Shown piece after piece: positions 1 to 7,868 of a stretch of DNA of 64,000 nucleotides. Source of the stretch: Roseburia sp. 831b. GTDB taxonomy: Bacteria; Bacillota; Clostridia; Lachnospirales; Lachnospiraceae. The stretch lies in the NCBI RefSeq assembly GCF_001940165.2, contig NZ_CP135162.1, forward strand, positions 609,501 through 673,500, written 5' to 3'. The notes beneath the pieces are model-generated. The model saw nothing but the letters and a program-made list of their open reading frames with translations, was not told the origin of the DNA and did not search any database. A program made the translations under genes and the position numbers. How positions within the stretch are numbered: position 1 is the stretch's first letter; every line of letters begins with the position of its first letter.

Positions 1-2
1 TC

Positions 3-815
3 AGCACAGGAAATCGTAAATTTGTCATGATTGCAGGGCCGTCTTCCTCTGGAAAGACCACGTTTTCCCATCGTCTGTCGATTCAGCTGGCAGCAAAGGG
101 GGCAAAACCGCATCCATTTCCACTGGACGATTATTATCTAGACCGTGATAAAGCACCAAAGGATGAAAATGGGGAACCGGATTTAGAGGCATTAGAAGCA
201 CTCGATGTCGAACTGTTTAATCATGACATGCAAGAGCTCCTTCAGGGAAAAAGAGTGGAACTTCCGGTTTTCAATTTTAAGACAGGAAAAAGAGAGTACA
301 AAGGAAGATACATGCAGCTTGGACCAGACGATATTTTAGTCATCGAAGGAATCCATGGGTTGAATGATAAACTTTCCTATTCTTTACCGGCTGAGAGTAA
401 ATTTAAAATCTACATTAGTGCGTTGACACAGCTTAACATTGATGAACATAACTGTCTCCCGACAACAGATGGAAGACTGATTCGCCGTATTGTGCGTGAT
501 GCAAGAACAAGAGGAACTTCTGCTAGAGAGACCATCGCAATGTGGCCTTCCGTAAGAAGAGGGGAAGAACGCAATATTTTCCCATTTCAGGACAGCGCGG
601 ATGTGATGTTTAACTCCGCCTTGATTTACGAACTGGCAGTGCTAAAAGTGTATGCAGAACCGCTTCTTTTTGCAATTGAGAAGGATTGTCCGGAATATTT
701 AGAGGCGAAACGTCTCCTGAAATTCTTAGACTACTTCCTGCCAATGCCAAGCGAAGGAATCAACCAGAATTCTATTTTACGTGAATTTATTGGTGGAAGC
801 TGTTTCCAGGTGTAG
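3..815 (+). CDS. Uridine kinase-family nucleoside kinase, 5' end cut by the window
   Basis: P-loop nucleoside kinase; family members phosphorylate uridine or cytidine in pyrimidine salvage in the cytoplasm. The reading frame is open back to base 3, so the first ATG at 27 is internal: it lies just before the Walker A motif GPSSSGKTTF. About 270 residues are visible. The Lachnospiraceae form is normally about 550 residues, with TGS-like and HxxxH threonyl-tRNA-synthetase-like domains ahead of the kinase, so roughly the N-terminal half is missing here by truncation at the window edge. The DDYYLDRD segment after the P-loop and the later RLIRRIVRDARTRG helix fit uridine kinases. The kinase fold is clear; exact substrate is inferred. 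Confidence 0.85.
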   Translation, partial: STGNRKFVMIAGPSSSGKTTFSHRLSIQLAAKGAKPHPFPLDDYYLDRDKAPKDENGEPDLEALEALDVELFNHDMQELLQGKRVELPVFNFKTGKREYKGRYMQLGPDDILVIEGIHGLNDKLSYSLPAESKFKIYISALTQLNIDEHNCLPTTDGRLIRRIVRDARTRGTSARETIAMWPSVRRGEERNIFPFQDSADVMFNSALIYELAVLKVYAEPLLFAIEKDCPEYLEAKRLLKFLDYFLPMPSEGINQNSILREFIGGSCFQV

Positions 816-840
816 AACCTTAAGGCAGGCTTTTGAAGCA

Positions 841-1014
841 TAAGATGTTCCAGGGGAATGACAGGAGCTGTTTATAAACATTATGAAAAAGGCAGCAGTG
901 TCGATAAGATGTTCCTGAAAAATGACAAGAACTGTTTACCAGACATGCAAACACTATTGTAAAAAAGTGATAAAATGTTTCTGGAAAATGACAGGAGCTG
1001 TTTACCAGACATAG
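841..1014 (+). repeat. Three imperfect 64-66 bp direct repeats upstream of rnpB
   Basis: Copies begin at 841, 905 and 971 (TAAGATGTT or TAAAATGTT). Each carries the conserved core AATGACAGGAGCTGTTTA, with small changes, about 20 bases in; copies 2 and 3 then share CCAGACAT. Within a unit ATGTTTCTGG can pair with CCAGACAT and ACAG with CTGT, so each unit could fold as a small hairpin. No ORF or terminator explains them. The rest of the gap 816-1115 holds only the rnpB promoter. Confidence 0.7.
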
Positions 1015-1077
1015 GCAAGTAGAAAATATATTCTTGCTTAAATGGAAAATCTGGTGTATATTATTTAGCTGACAGTG

Positions 1078-1106
1078 TTTTCACTTGTAGGGAAAACATT
1101 TATAAC
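1078..1106 (+). promoter_or_regulatory. Probable rnpB promoter
   Basis: TTTTCA (1078-1083), a 17-bp spacer and TATAAC (1101-1106) would start transcription near 1113-1116, matching the predicted 5' end of RNase P RNA. A second candidate, TTGCTT (1034-1039), 17 bp, TATATT (1057-1062), would give a 45-nt precursor leader. Confidence 0.5.
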
Positions 1107-1115
1107 TGAAAAATT

Positions 1116-1537
1116 AAGTAGGACAAATGATCGCGGCTGCAATCTCAGATTTTATCTGAGCATCTTTTGCCTGGCAAAGGGTGGTCGAAAGACAGCAGGT
1201 GAGGAAAGTCCGGGCTTCATAGGGCAGGATGCCGGATAACGTCCGGTAGAGGCGACTCTAAGGAAAGTGCAACAGAAATATACCGCCGCAGAACGCAAGG
1301 TGGATTCCACATGCGCCTGTTGGTAAGGTTGGAAGGGCAGTGTAAGAGACTACCGCCTTCTTGGTAACAAGAAGGGCATATGTAAACCCCATCCGAAGCA
1401 AGACCGAACAAAAGCGTTGACGTGGCCCGCCAGCTTTAGGTAGGTCGCTTGAAGTGCCTGGTAACAGTCACTCTAGAAAGATGATCATTCGTTTGCAGAT
1501 TCTGCAGACCGACATAACCCGGCTTATCGTCCTGCTT
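1116..1537 (+). ncRNA. rnpB: RNase P RNA, class A
   Basis: Catalytic RNA that removes 5' leaders from tRNA precursors. The hallmark GAGGAAAGTCCGGGC lies at 1201-1215, and the matching 3' core AGAAAGATGATCATTC followed by ACATAACCCGGCTTAT lies at about 1475-1528. The ends were set by pairing AAGTAGGAC (1116-1124) with GTCCTGCTT (1529-1537), the P1 helix with one G-U pair. Length of about 422 nt is normal. An intrinsic terminator follows 14 bases later. Minus-strand open frames inside it are shadows. Confidence 0.95.
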
Positions 1538-1550
1538 AATTTATGAGAAT

Positions 1551-1579
1551 AAAAGCAGCCTGTTTGGGTTGCTTTTTTT
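1551..1579 (+). terminator. Intrinsic terminator of rnpB
   Basis: AAAAGCAGCC (1551-1560), a short loop, GGTTGCTTTT and a T tract. Confidence 0.8.
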
Positions 1580-1601
1580 GCGCAAAAAAGAAAAAGTATT
1601 G

Positions 1602-1680
1602 AAGGTCACCCGGTATTGGTGGTCACCTGGTATCGAAGGTCACTCGGTAGCCAAGGTCACCAGGCATCCAAGGCGAATCT
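1602..1680 (+). repeat. 17-bp tandem repeat, four to five copies
   Basis: GGTCAC begins at 1604, 1621, 1638 and 1655, exactly 17 bp apart, with a degenerate fifth unit at 1672 (GGCGAATC). Unit form is about AAGGTCACCNGGTATCN. It runs straight into the 52-bp array. Confidence 0.85.
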
Positions 1681-1683
1681 GGT

Positions 1684-1935
1684 GAATGGAGTAGAAATCC
1701 ACGGAAATCGCTGAAACCACCTAAAGCTATCAAGCGAACGGAGTAGAAAAATAGGCAAGTCCTTGAAACTACCTAAAGCCACCAAGCGAATGGAGTAGAA
1801 ATCCAAGGAAATCGCTGAAAACACCTAAAGCCGCCAACACAATGGAGTAGAAAAATAAGGAAATCGAAAAAAATACCTAAAGCCACCAATACAATGGAGT
1901 AGAAAAACAGAGAAACCGCTGAAAACACCTAAAGC
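1684..1935 (+). repeat. 52-bp tandem array, locus A
   Basis: GGAGTAG occurs at 1688, 1740, 1792, 1844 and 1896, a perfect 52-bp period. Each unit reads GGAGTAGAAA, a variable middle, then a conserved ACCTAAAGC and a short spacer (often CACCAAGCGAAT) before the next GGAGTAG. The last unit is cut after the ACCTAAAGC. A period not divisible by three, and no long frame, rule out a repeat protein. The same unit recurs at 55185-55645. The remainder up to 2000 holds only the ribosome site of the next gene. Confidence 0.9.
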
Positions 1936-2007
1936 ATATAATTAATTCTAACAGCGAGTCCGCCACCGCAAATGCCGCTCAAAATAAACATACCAGGAGG
2001 AACAAAA

Positions 2008-2517
2008 ATGGAGTACACACATGTGGTTCACACATTCGAGCCAGTATATGACAGCAATTCAGAAATTTTAATATTAGGCTCATTCCCATCGGTAAAATCG
2101 AGAGAACAACAGTTCTATTATGGACATCCGAGAAATCGTTTTTGGAACGTGCTTGCTGCTTGCTATTTAGACGAAACACCTGTTACAATAGAAGAAAAGA
2201 AACAGTTTTTATTGAGGCATCACGTAGCACTTTGGGATGTAATCGCAGAGTGCGATATCGAGGGTTCGTCGGATAGTTCCATTCGAAATGTGGTTCCGAA
2301 CGAGATAGAGCGCATTTTAAAAGTGGCGAAAATTAAGGCGATTTTTGCAAATGGGGATAAGGCATATCAGTTGTTTTTAAAATATTGCAAGCAGGATGGC
2401 CAGCCGATGGTGTATAAACTCCCATCGACGAGTCCGGCAAATGCGGCCTATAAACTGGAGAAGTTAGTTGCATGTTGGAAGGAACAGCTTGAAAACGAAA
2501 AAGTTCTTGGAAAATAG
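2008..2517 (+). CDS. DNA-deoxyinosine glycosylase (uracil-DNA glycosylase superfamily)
   Basis: Base-excision repair enzyme of the hypoxanthine-DNA glycosylase branch (UDG family 6 type), removing deaminated adenine from DNA. The protein is 169 residues. The motif GSFPS near residue 26 and YYGHPRNRFW at about residues 38-47 are typical of this branch. The start at 2008 is chosen over the in-frame ATG at 1972 because a perfect AGGAGG lies at 1995-2000, seven bases upstream. It stands alone on the plus strand between the 52-bp array and the GGDEF gene. The specific substrate is inferred from family resemblance; the UDG fold is well supported. Confidence 0.8.
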   Translation: MEYTHVVHTFEPVYDSNSEILILGSFPSVKSREQQFYYGHPRNRFWNVLAACYLDETPVTIEEKKQFLLRHHVALWDVIAECDIEGSSDSSIRNVVPNEIERILKVAKIKAIFANGDKAYQLFLKYCKQDGQPMVYKLPSTSPANAAYKLEKLVACWKEQLENEKVLGK

Positions 2518-2601
2518 ATTTACAGATGTAGTTAAGTGCTAAGGTGAATGTAAAACAAGTTTTTGCATACAAACTTACGATGCATGGAAATGGAGAAATT
2601 T

Positions 2602-3474
2602 ATGAATGTACGGGAAATGTTAGAAGAGAGACTGGGGATTTTTGATGGATTTTATGACAAACTGCAGGTGTTTGGACCGATAGACAAAGCTGATAGTTTT
2701 GAAAAACAGGGACGCTGTTTTGCAGGGGCAAACTGTATGAAACATAATAGCTGTGAAAACTGCATTGCACTTCGTTCCTTAAGAGATGATAAGACCTATG
2801 TGAAATATGAGGAACATGAGGGTGAAATTGTTCATGTGACATCAAGTCCTTTTTTATGGGAAAAGAAACAGTATATCGTCGAGCTGTTCCGGGGACTTTC
2901 TGCGGAAGAAAATGAGAGCCTTGGAATTGTAAAAGAAGAGACGTTAAAGTACGTGGAACAATTAAATTACAAGTTAATGCATGATAAATTAACAGGTGTT
3001 TATAATAGAATGTATTTAGAGGAAAAAATGGTTTTTCAAATGGTAAAAGCCTACGAAAAAGGGTGCGTGTCGGTTGCGATGTGTGACATTGATTTTTTCA
3101 AAAAGATTAATGATACCTATGGGCACCAGGCAGGGGATGAGGTTCTGCTAAGGTTTGCGCAGGTCTTAAAAGAAGAGACAAAGGGAACAGCCTGTAAGAT
3201 TGCCAGATATGGCGGTGAGGAATTTTTAATTGTAATGCCTGGTATGGGGCAGAAAGAGGCAATGGAGTTACTAGAACGCGCAAGAAAAAACTACGAGCAG
3301 CTTCTCATTACATATGAGGAAAAGAAGATATCTTCGACCGCAAGTTTTGGTCTGGTGACCAAAGAATATCAAAAGGGAATCAGCTTAGAATCCTCAGATT
3401 TTATTAAAGCCGCAGATCAGAATGTATATCATGCAAAAAGACAGGGAAGAAACCAGATTGTAGCTTCTGTTTAA
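2602..3474 (+). CDS. GGDEF diguanylate cyclase with Cys-rich sensor region
   Basis: Predicted to make cyclic di-GMP from GTP. The 290-residue protein has an N-terminal PAS-like region containing a cysteine cluster (CFAGANCMKHNSCENC, about residues 38-53), a short linker helix, then a GGDEF domain. Signature positions are CDIDFFKKINDTYGHQAGDE and RYGGEEF, so the active-site loop is intact. No RxxD inhibitory site is visible upstream of GGEEF. The start at 2602 has GGAG (2592-2595) six bases upstream; the earlier ATGs at 2584 and 2590 lack a site. There are no membrane segments, so it is cytoplasmic. The signal sensed is unknown; the cysteines suggest a metal or redox input. Confidence 0.85.
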   Translation: MNVREMLEERLGIFDGFYDKLQVFGPIDKADSFEKQGRCFAGANCMKHNSCENCIALRSLRDDKTYVKYEEHEGEIVHVTSSPFLWEKKQYIVELFRGLSAEENESLGIVKEETLKYVEQLNYKLMHDKLTGVYNRMYLEEKMVFQMVKAYEKGCVSVAMCDIDFFKKINDTYGHQAGDEVLLRFAQVLKEETKGTACKIARYGGEEFLIVMPGMGQKEAMELLERARKNYEQLLITYEEKKISSTASFGLVTKEYQKGISLESSDFIKAADQNVYHAKRQGRNQIVASV

Positions 3475-3564
3475 AATCTAACCAAAATCTAAAATGTTTC
3501 TTAAAAGACAATAGATTTATTGACGCAGTTAGGCGCAAGCGGTAACATACCTATAAGGACGAGG

Positions 3565-3592
3565 AGAATCCTAAAAAAACAGGATTCTTTTT
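3565..3592 (+). terminator. Intrinsic terminator after the GGDEF gene
   Basis: AGAATCCT (3565-3572), seven-base loop, AGGATTCT (3581-3588) and a T run. The 90 bases before it contain small hairpins (CGC-AA-GCG, GGT-AACAT-ACC within TAGG/CCTA) but match no leader that I recognise. Confidence 0.75.
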
Positions 3593-3650
3593 CTGAAAGT
3601 TCAGAAAAGATTTTATTATCGTTGCGTGAAGAAAGAAGGAACAAGTTAGA

Positions 3651-4046
3651 ATGCGGGAAAAGTTACAAAGATTTATGGCTGGAAGATATGGTGTGGATGA
3701 ATTATCAAAGTTTTATTTTATATTGACATTTGTATTTTTGATTTTATCCATGATAACAAGAGTAGGAATTTTTTATCTGCTTGGAATCGCATTGTTAATT
3801 TATACATACTGGCGGACATTTTCTAAGAATATCAGCAAACGGTATGAAGAAAACCAGAAATATCGGACGGCAAGATATAAAATTGTAGCAAAATGGGGAC
3901 TTTTTAAGAAGCATTTTGCACAGCGGAAAGAGTATCGTTTTTTCCATTGCCCAACATGCAAACAGAAGGTACGTGTTCCAAAGGGAAAAGGCAAAATCTG
4001 CATTACCTGTCCGAAATGTAGAACGGAATTTGTAAAAAGAAGTTAG
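3651..4046 (+). CDS. Small membrane protein with C-terminal zinc ribbon
   Basis: Function not known. The 131-residue protein has two closely spaced hydrophobic segments (about residues 21-37 and 39-54) followed by a basic linker and a zinc-ribbon-like tail: CPTC at 100-103, then CITCPKC at 117-123. It probably sits in the membrane with the ribbon in the cytoplasm. It lies 16 bases upstream of the DUF5685 gene and is likely co-transcribed with it and the J-domain gene. AAGGA about ten bases upstream supports the start. The overlapping frame at 3520-3726 lacks any ribosome site and crosses the terminator, so it was not called. Confidence 0.7.
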   Translation: MREKLQRFMAGRYGVDELSKFYFILTFVFLILSMITRVGIFYLLGIALLIYTYWRTFSKNISKRYEENQKYRTARYKIVAKWGLFKKHFAQRKEYRFFHCPTCKQKVRVPKGKGKICITCPKCRTEFVKRS

Positions 4047-4062
4047 ACAAAGGAGACTTTGT

Positions 4063-4944
4063 ATGTTTGGATATATTAATATCAATCAGAAAGAACTGTC
4101 ATTAGAAAGCAAAAAGGCTTACCAGTCTTATTATTGTGGCTTGTGCCGCAGGTTGAAAAGCAATTGCGGAACAAAAGGACAGATGCTTTTAAATTACGAT
4201 ATGACCTTTTTGATTGTGTTATTGACTGGATTGTATGAATTGGAAAATGAAGAGCAGGATTTTACCTGTCCGCTGCATCCGACCAAGAAACGGAAGGCAT
4301 GGATCAATGAAGCAACGGATTATGCCGCAGATATGAATATCATTCTGGCCTATCATAATATGTTGGATGACTGGAAGGACGAGAGAGCTTACGCCAAAAG
4401 AGCATTTGTCAAAATCCTGGATAAGGATTATAATCGTATTATGCAAAAATACCCAAGACAGGTAAAAGCGATTGAACAGTTCATGCAAAAGCAGGAGGAA
4501 GCTGAAAAACAAAAAGAGTCAAACATCGATATTGTGGCAGGACTCACAGGAGAGATGTTGGGTGAGCTTTTTGTCTGGAGAGACGATGTCTGGACGGATG
4601 AACTGAAAACACTTGGGTTCTACATGGGTAAGTTTATCTATATTATGGATGCGTACGAAGATTTTGAGGACGATTTGAAACACAATCGATATAACCCGCT
4701 CCGCAATCTTGCAAAAGAAAGTGAACAGGATTTCGACACATTATGTAAACTTGTTTTGACAAGCATGATGTCGGAATGTGCAAAGTCTTTTGAACGCCTT
4801 CCAATTTTACTTCATGCAGATATTCTTCGAAATATTCTATATTCCGGTGTCTGGTCGAAATACGAATATTTACAGCTTAAGAAAAAGAAGAATGCTAAGA
4901 AGGCATATTCCCAAAAATCAACAGAGAAAAAGAGTGAAAAATGA
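4063..4944 (+). CDS. DUF5685 family protein with paired Asp-rich motifs
   Basis: No biochemical function is established to my knowledge. The 293-residue, mainly helical protein carries YYCGLC (residues 23-28), a later TCPLH (68-72) that could complete a metal site, a first acidic motif LDDWKDE (101-107) and a second motif DAYEDFEDD (196-204) followed by KHNRYNP. Two helix-borne Asp-rich motifs spaced like this resemble the DDxxD pair of squalene/phytoene-synthase-like enzymes; that link is inference. The last four bases overlap the start of the J-domain gene (ATGA), indicating translational coupling. GGAG sits eight bases ahead of ATG. Confidence 0.7.
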   Translation: MFGYININQKELSLESKKAYQSYYCGLCRRLKSNCGTKGQMLLNYDMTFLIVLLTGLYELENEEQDFTCPLHPTKKRKAWINEATDYAADMNIILAYHNMLDDWKDERAYAKRAFVKILDKDYNRIMQKYPRQVKAIEQFMQKQEEAEKQKESNIDIVAGLTGEMLGELFVWRDDVWTDELKTLGFYMGKFIYIMDAYEDFEDDLKHNRYNPLRNLAKESEQDFDTLCKLVLTSMMSECAKSFERLPILLHADILRNILYSGVWSKYEYLQLKKKKNAKKAYSQKSTEKKSEK

Positions 4945-5591
4945 GTAATCCATATCAAGTTTTAGGCGTTTCTCCAAGCGCAAGTGATGATGAAATCAAA
5001 AAAGCATATCGAAATTTAAGCCGCAAGTATCACCCGGATGCGAACGTGAATAATCCGAACAAGGCAGAGGCAGAAGAGAAGTTCAAAGAAGTTCAGCAGG
5101 CATATGACCAGATTATGAAAGAAAAGCAGCAGGGAAACAGTTATGGCGGCCGTTATGGATATAATTCTTCCAATCAGTCTGGAAGCTCCTACCGTTATGG
5201 TGGAAACCGCAGTTATAGTGGTGGAGAGGAGTCTACCCAGATGCAGGCGGCTGCAAATTATATTGCAAACTGTTGTTATGCGGAAGCATTGAATGTACTG
5301 AACTCCATTCCGTTTGGGGACAGGCGCGCACGCTGGTATTATTTCAGTGCGATTGCAAATCAGGGAACCGGGAATAACATCATGGCGAAAGAGCATGCAC
5401 AAAGAGCTGTGGATTTAGAGCCAAGCAACATGGAGTACCGGCAGTTTTTACAGCATTTAGAGTTTGGCGGAACCTGGTATCAGAATATGGGAAGCAATTA
5501 CGACAGACCATATTCGAGTGCAGGAAGCTGGTGTTTAAGCCTGTTATTCTTAAATATGCTTTGCAACTGCTGTTGTCTGCGCCCATATTAA
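4941..5591 (+). CDS. J-domain co-chaperone-like protein with TPR-like region
   Basis: N-terminal J-domain (residues 1-65) with the essential HPD at 31-33, so it should stimulate DnaK ATPase. A Gly/Ser/Tyr-rich linker (about 70-100) is followed by a helical repeat region resembling one or two TPR units (about 102-175). The C terminus is unusual: a hydrophobic stretch ending in CNCCCLRPY. There is no DnaJ zinc finger, so this is a type III J-protein with a likely dedicated client. The coupled DUF5685 partner makes that protein the obvious client candidate (inference). It shares a bidirectional terminator with pyrI. Confidence 0.8.
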   Translation: MSNPYQVLGVSPSASDDEIKKAYRNLSRKYHPDANVNNPNKAEAEEKFKEVQQAYDQIMKEKQQGNSYGGRYGYNSSNQSGSSYRYGGNRSYSGGEESTQMQAAANYIANCCYAEALNVLNSIPFGDRRARWYYFSAIANQGTGNNIMAKEHAQRAVDLEPSNMEYRQFLQHLEFGGTWYQNMGSNYDRPYSSAGSWCLSLLFLNMLCNCCCLRPY

Positions 5592-5631
5592 AAGAAAATA
5601 AGTGATGTGTCAGATGACACAAGAATATATG

Positions 5632-5659
5632 AAAAAGCCGCTCTACGGAGCGGCTTTTT
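5632..5659. terminator. Bidirectional intrinsic terminator
   Basis: AAAAAGCCGCTC, loop TAC, GGAGCGGCTTTTT. It lies between the convergent J-domain and pyrI genes. Confidence 0.9.
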
Positions 5660-5699
5660 GTCAAGAATGTTTAATACATCCTCTTTCTATATACAAAAC

Positions 5700-6140
5700 T
5701 TAGCGTCTGCGATTTGGGTTGGTGTATTTTTCTTCACAATATTTGCAACGGTAAACTTCTTTTTCCTCATCCGTCAAAAGGAAAATCTGGTCTAACTCCT
5801 GCTCGATGGAAGTGATACAACGTGGATTCTTGCAGCAGATTACATTTTTTACCTGGGCTGGTAAATGCAATTCTTTTTTCTCTACAATTTTATCTCCCTG
5901 AATGACATTTACAGTGATGTCATGGTCAATGAATCCTAAGATATCAAGGTCGAGTGCTTCAATCGGGCATTCTACCTTAATAATATCCTTCTTGCCCATC
6001 TTGTTGCTTTTTGCATTTTTGATAATTGCAACGGTACAGTCAAGCTGATCTAATTTTAAATCATGATAAATCTGAAAACTCATACCGGCCTGGATATGGT
6101 CGAGTACAAAACCTTCATGGATTCCACTGATATTTAACAT
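5700..6140 (-). CDS. pyrI: Aspartate carbamoyltransferase regulatory chain
   Basis: Regulatory subunit of ATCase, binding CTP/ATP and setting allosteric control of pyrimidine synthesis. The 146-residue protein has the N-terminal nucleotide-binding domain and a C-terminal zinc domain with CKNPRC and CKYC supplying four cysteines. The start at 6140 is preceded by AGGAGGAATT; the open frame upstream to 6224 lacks a site. It follows pyrB on the same strand after about 77 bases, as in other pyrBI operons. The presence of pyrI implies the holoenzyme type rather than the unregulated Bacillus trimer. Confidence 0.95.
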   Translation of the reverse strand: MLNISGIHEGFVLDHIQAGMSFQIYHDLKLDQLDCTVAIIKNAKSNKMGKKDIIKVECPIEALDLDILGFIDHDITVNVIQGDKIVEKKELHLPAQVKNVICCKNPRCITSIEQELDQIFLLTDEEKEVYRCKYCEEKYTNPNRRR

Positions 6141-6217
6141 AATTCCTCCTATTGGTGCCTTGGCACCTGCTTTGGTAATGAAATACAATTTGTAGTTAGA
6201 TGATGTAACACAACCTG

Positions 6218-7147
6218 TTAACAAAATTCTTTTGGAGCAAGTCCTAAAAGGGTAAGGATGAGTGCCATACGGACATAGACCGCATATTGTGCCTGCTTGA
6301 AATAAGCGGCTCTTGGGTCATCATCTACCTCAACGGAAATCTCATTGACACGAGGAAGTGGATGTAATACTAACATATCCTCTTTTGCAAGTTCCATTTT
6401 CTGTTTGGTAAGAATATAGAAATCTTTTAAGCGGATATAATCCTCTTCGTTAAAGAAACGTTCTTTTTGTACACGTGTCATGTATAAAACATCAAGTTCT
6501 GGCATTGCATCTTCTAAACGTTCTACCTCAACAAATGGAATGTTGTTTGCTTTTAAAACATCTTCACGGATATAACTTGGAATCTTAAGTTCTTCCGGTG
6601 AAATCAGAACAAATTTCACATTGTCATAACGAATCAATGCATTGATTAACGAATGTACGGTTCTGCCAAATTTTAAATCACCACAAAGACCGATTGTGAT
6701 ATTATTTAATCTTCCTTTTAAAGAACGAATTGTTAATAAATCTGCTAAAGTCTGGGTTGGATGTTGATGACCACCGTCGCCGGCGTTAATGACTGGAATA
6801 GAAGACTTTTGAGAGGCAACAAGAGGAGCTCCCTCTTTTGGATGACGCATTGCACAGATATCTGCATAACAGGAAATAACACGAATCGTATCGGAAACGC
6901 TTTCACCTTTTGATGCAGAACTTGAATTGGCATCAGAAAAACCTAAAACAGAACCACCAAGATTTAACATGGCAGCTTCAAAACTAAGTCTGGTTCTTGT
7001 ACTTGGCTCGTAGAAACATGTGGCAAGCTTTTTGCCTTCGCATGCGTGAGCATATTTGCTCGGGTACTTCTCGATATCATTGGCAAGGTCTAACAGCTTG
7101 TCTAGTTCATCGACGGAGAAGTCCAATGGGCTCATTAAATGACGCAT
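6218..7147 (-). CDS. pyrB: Aspartate carbamoyltransferase catalytic chain
   Basis: Catalyses the committed step of UMP synthesis, carbamoyl phosphate plus aspartate to carbamoyl aspartate. The 309 residues match the family length. The carbamoyl-phosphate loop STRTRLSFE follows FYEP at about residue 45-57, and [14 protein letters not shown] is the second binding segment. AGGAGG lies six bases before ATG. It is the first gene of a pyrBI operon with its own promoter at 7214-7242. A short GGAAGT/ACTTCC stem in the 60-nt leader is visible but no PyrR-type antiterminator was recognised. Confidence 0.97.
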   Translation of the reverse strand: MRHLMSPLDFSVDELDKLLDLANDIEKYPSKYAHACEGKKLATCFYEPSTRTRLSFEAAMLNLGGSVLGFSDANSSSASKGESVSDTIRVISCYADICAMRHPKEGAPLVASQKSSIPVINAGDGGHQHPTQTLADLLTIRSLKGRLNNITIGLCGDLKFGRTVHSLINALIRYDNVKFVLISPEELKIPSYIREDVLKANNIPFVEVERLEDAMPELDVLYMTRVQKERFFNEEDYIRLKDFYILTKQKMELAKEDMLVLHPLPRVNEISVEVDDDPRAAYFKQAQYAVYVRMALILTLLGLAPKEFC

Positions 7148-7213
7148 ATTAATCCTCCTTGTGATAAGGCCTATGGAAGTGCGAAATCGGACTTCCTTTC
7201 TGGCATTTTTACT

Positions 7214-7242
7214 ATCATATAATAATCAATTGCGAAATTCAA
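7214..7242 (-). promoter_or_regulatory. Probable pyrBI promoter
   Basis: On the minus strand, TTGAAT, 17-bp spacer, TATGAT (complement of 7237-7242 and 7214-7219). Start near 7207 gives a leader of about 60 nt. Confidence 0.65.
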
Positions 7243-7282
7243 GAACGAATATTTAGGGAAAAATGTTTAGTTGTCAGAAAAA

Positions 7283-7675
7283 TCAAGAGGAGGAACGAAG
7301 CAGAATCCGCTCGAAAATCAAACCGGCAATCATCCAAAAAGGAGTATAATCAAGGCGGATGACGCCGTTGATATTGGCTTTCGCATCGCTATAATCCCAA
7401 GGACAAAGACCTCTTTTTTTTAAAAAGGTTCCACTTAGATATTCGCCCAGGAAAATAAAAAAGGAATAAATGCTGCCCCGGATGAGAATCGATTTTTTGC
7501 GGATGAGACGGTAAAGCGGTTTGATGAAAGCTGCCATTCCATAGATAGGGAACATCCAAAGCGAAGTCTGGCCTTTCAGCCGAAAATCCTTTTTTTGAAT
7601 TGAATGGAAAGAGGTAAACAAAATCTCCATGCACCAGCCGGTCAGACCACAAATGAGAAAATTTTTCTTTAACAT
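7283..7675 (-). CDS. Putative CmpB-type (ABC_trans_CmpB) membrane protein
   Basis: Small integral membrane protein of 130 residues with about four hydrophobic segments. The sequence LCPWDYSDAKANINGVIRLD followed by TPFWMIAGL is the hallmark of the family annotated as putative ABC-transporter permease CmpB. No ATPase partner is adjacent, and the biochemical role of the family is unclear. AAAGGAGTT lies upstream of the start on the minus strand. It is separated from pyrB by the pyrBI promoter and is divergent from priA. Confidence 0.7.
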   Translation of the reverse strand: MLKKNFLICGLTGWCMEILFTSFHSIQKKDFRLKGQTSLWMFPIYGMAAFIKPLYRLIRKKSILIRGSIYSFFIFLGEYLSGTFLKKRGLCPWDYSDAKANINGVIRLDYTPFWMIAGLIFERILLRSSS

Positions 7676-7868
7676 AAAAATAACTCCTTTTTTTAAATTC
7701 CTTCGTTAAGATGCAAAGTCGAATAAGATACCTGGCGGTAACCAGATAATTCTAAAAAAAGTATGCGCTAATTAGAAAGCTTTTATGAATTTAGAGAGCC
7801 GGAACTTGTAAAAAAGCAGCTTCTGGAATATAATTCATTAAGGAAAAAGCAAATGAATGAGGTGGAAC

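Noticed and set aside
1217..1411. 64-residue frame on the minus strand
   Set aside because: It lies wholly inside RNase P RNA, whose conserved cores are unmistakable.
3480..3564. Riboswitch between the GGDEF and zinc-ribbon genes
   Set aside because: Small hairpins are present but the c-di-GMP-I, c-di-GMP-II and preQ1 consensus segments are all missing.
3520..3726. 68-residue plus-strand frame
   Set aside because: It runs through a terminator and the start of the zinc-ribbon gene and has no ribosome site.
7148..7207. PyrR-type attenuator before pyrB
   Set aside because: Only a short GGAAGT/ACTTCC stem is seen; there is no terminator/antiterminator pair or PyrR-binding loop.
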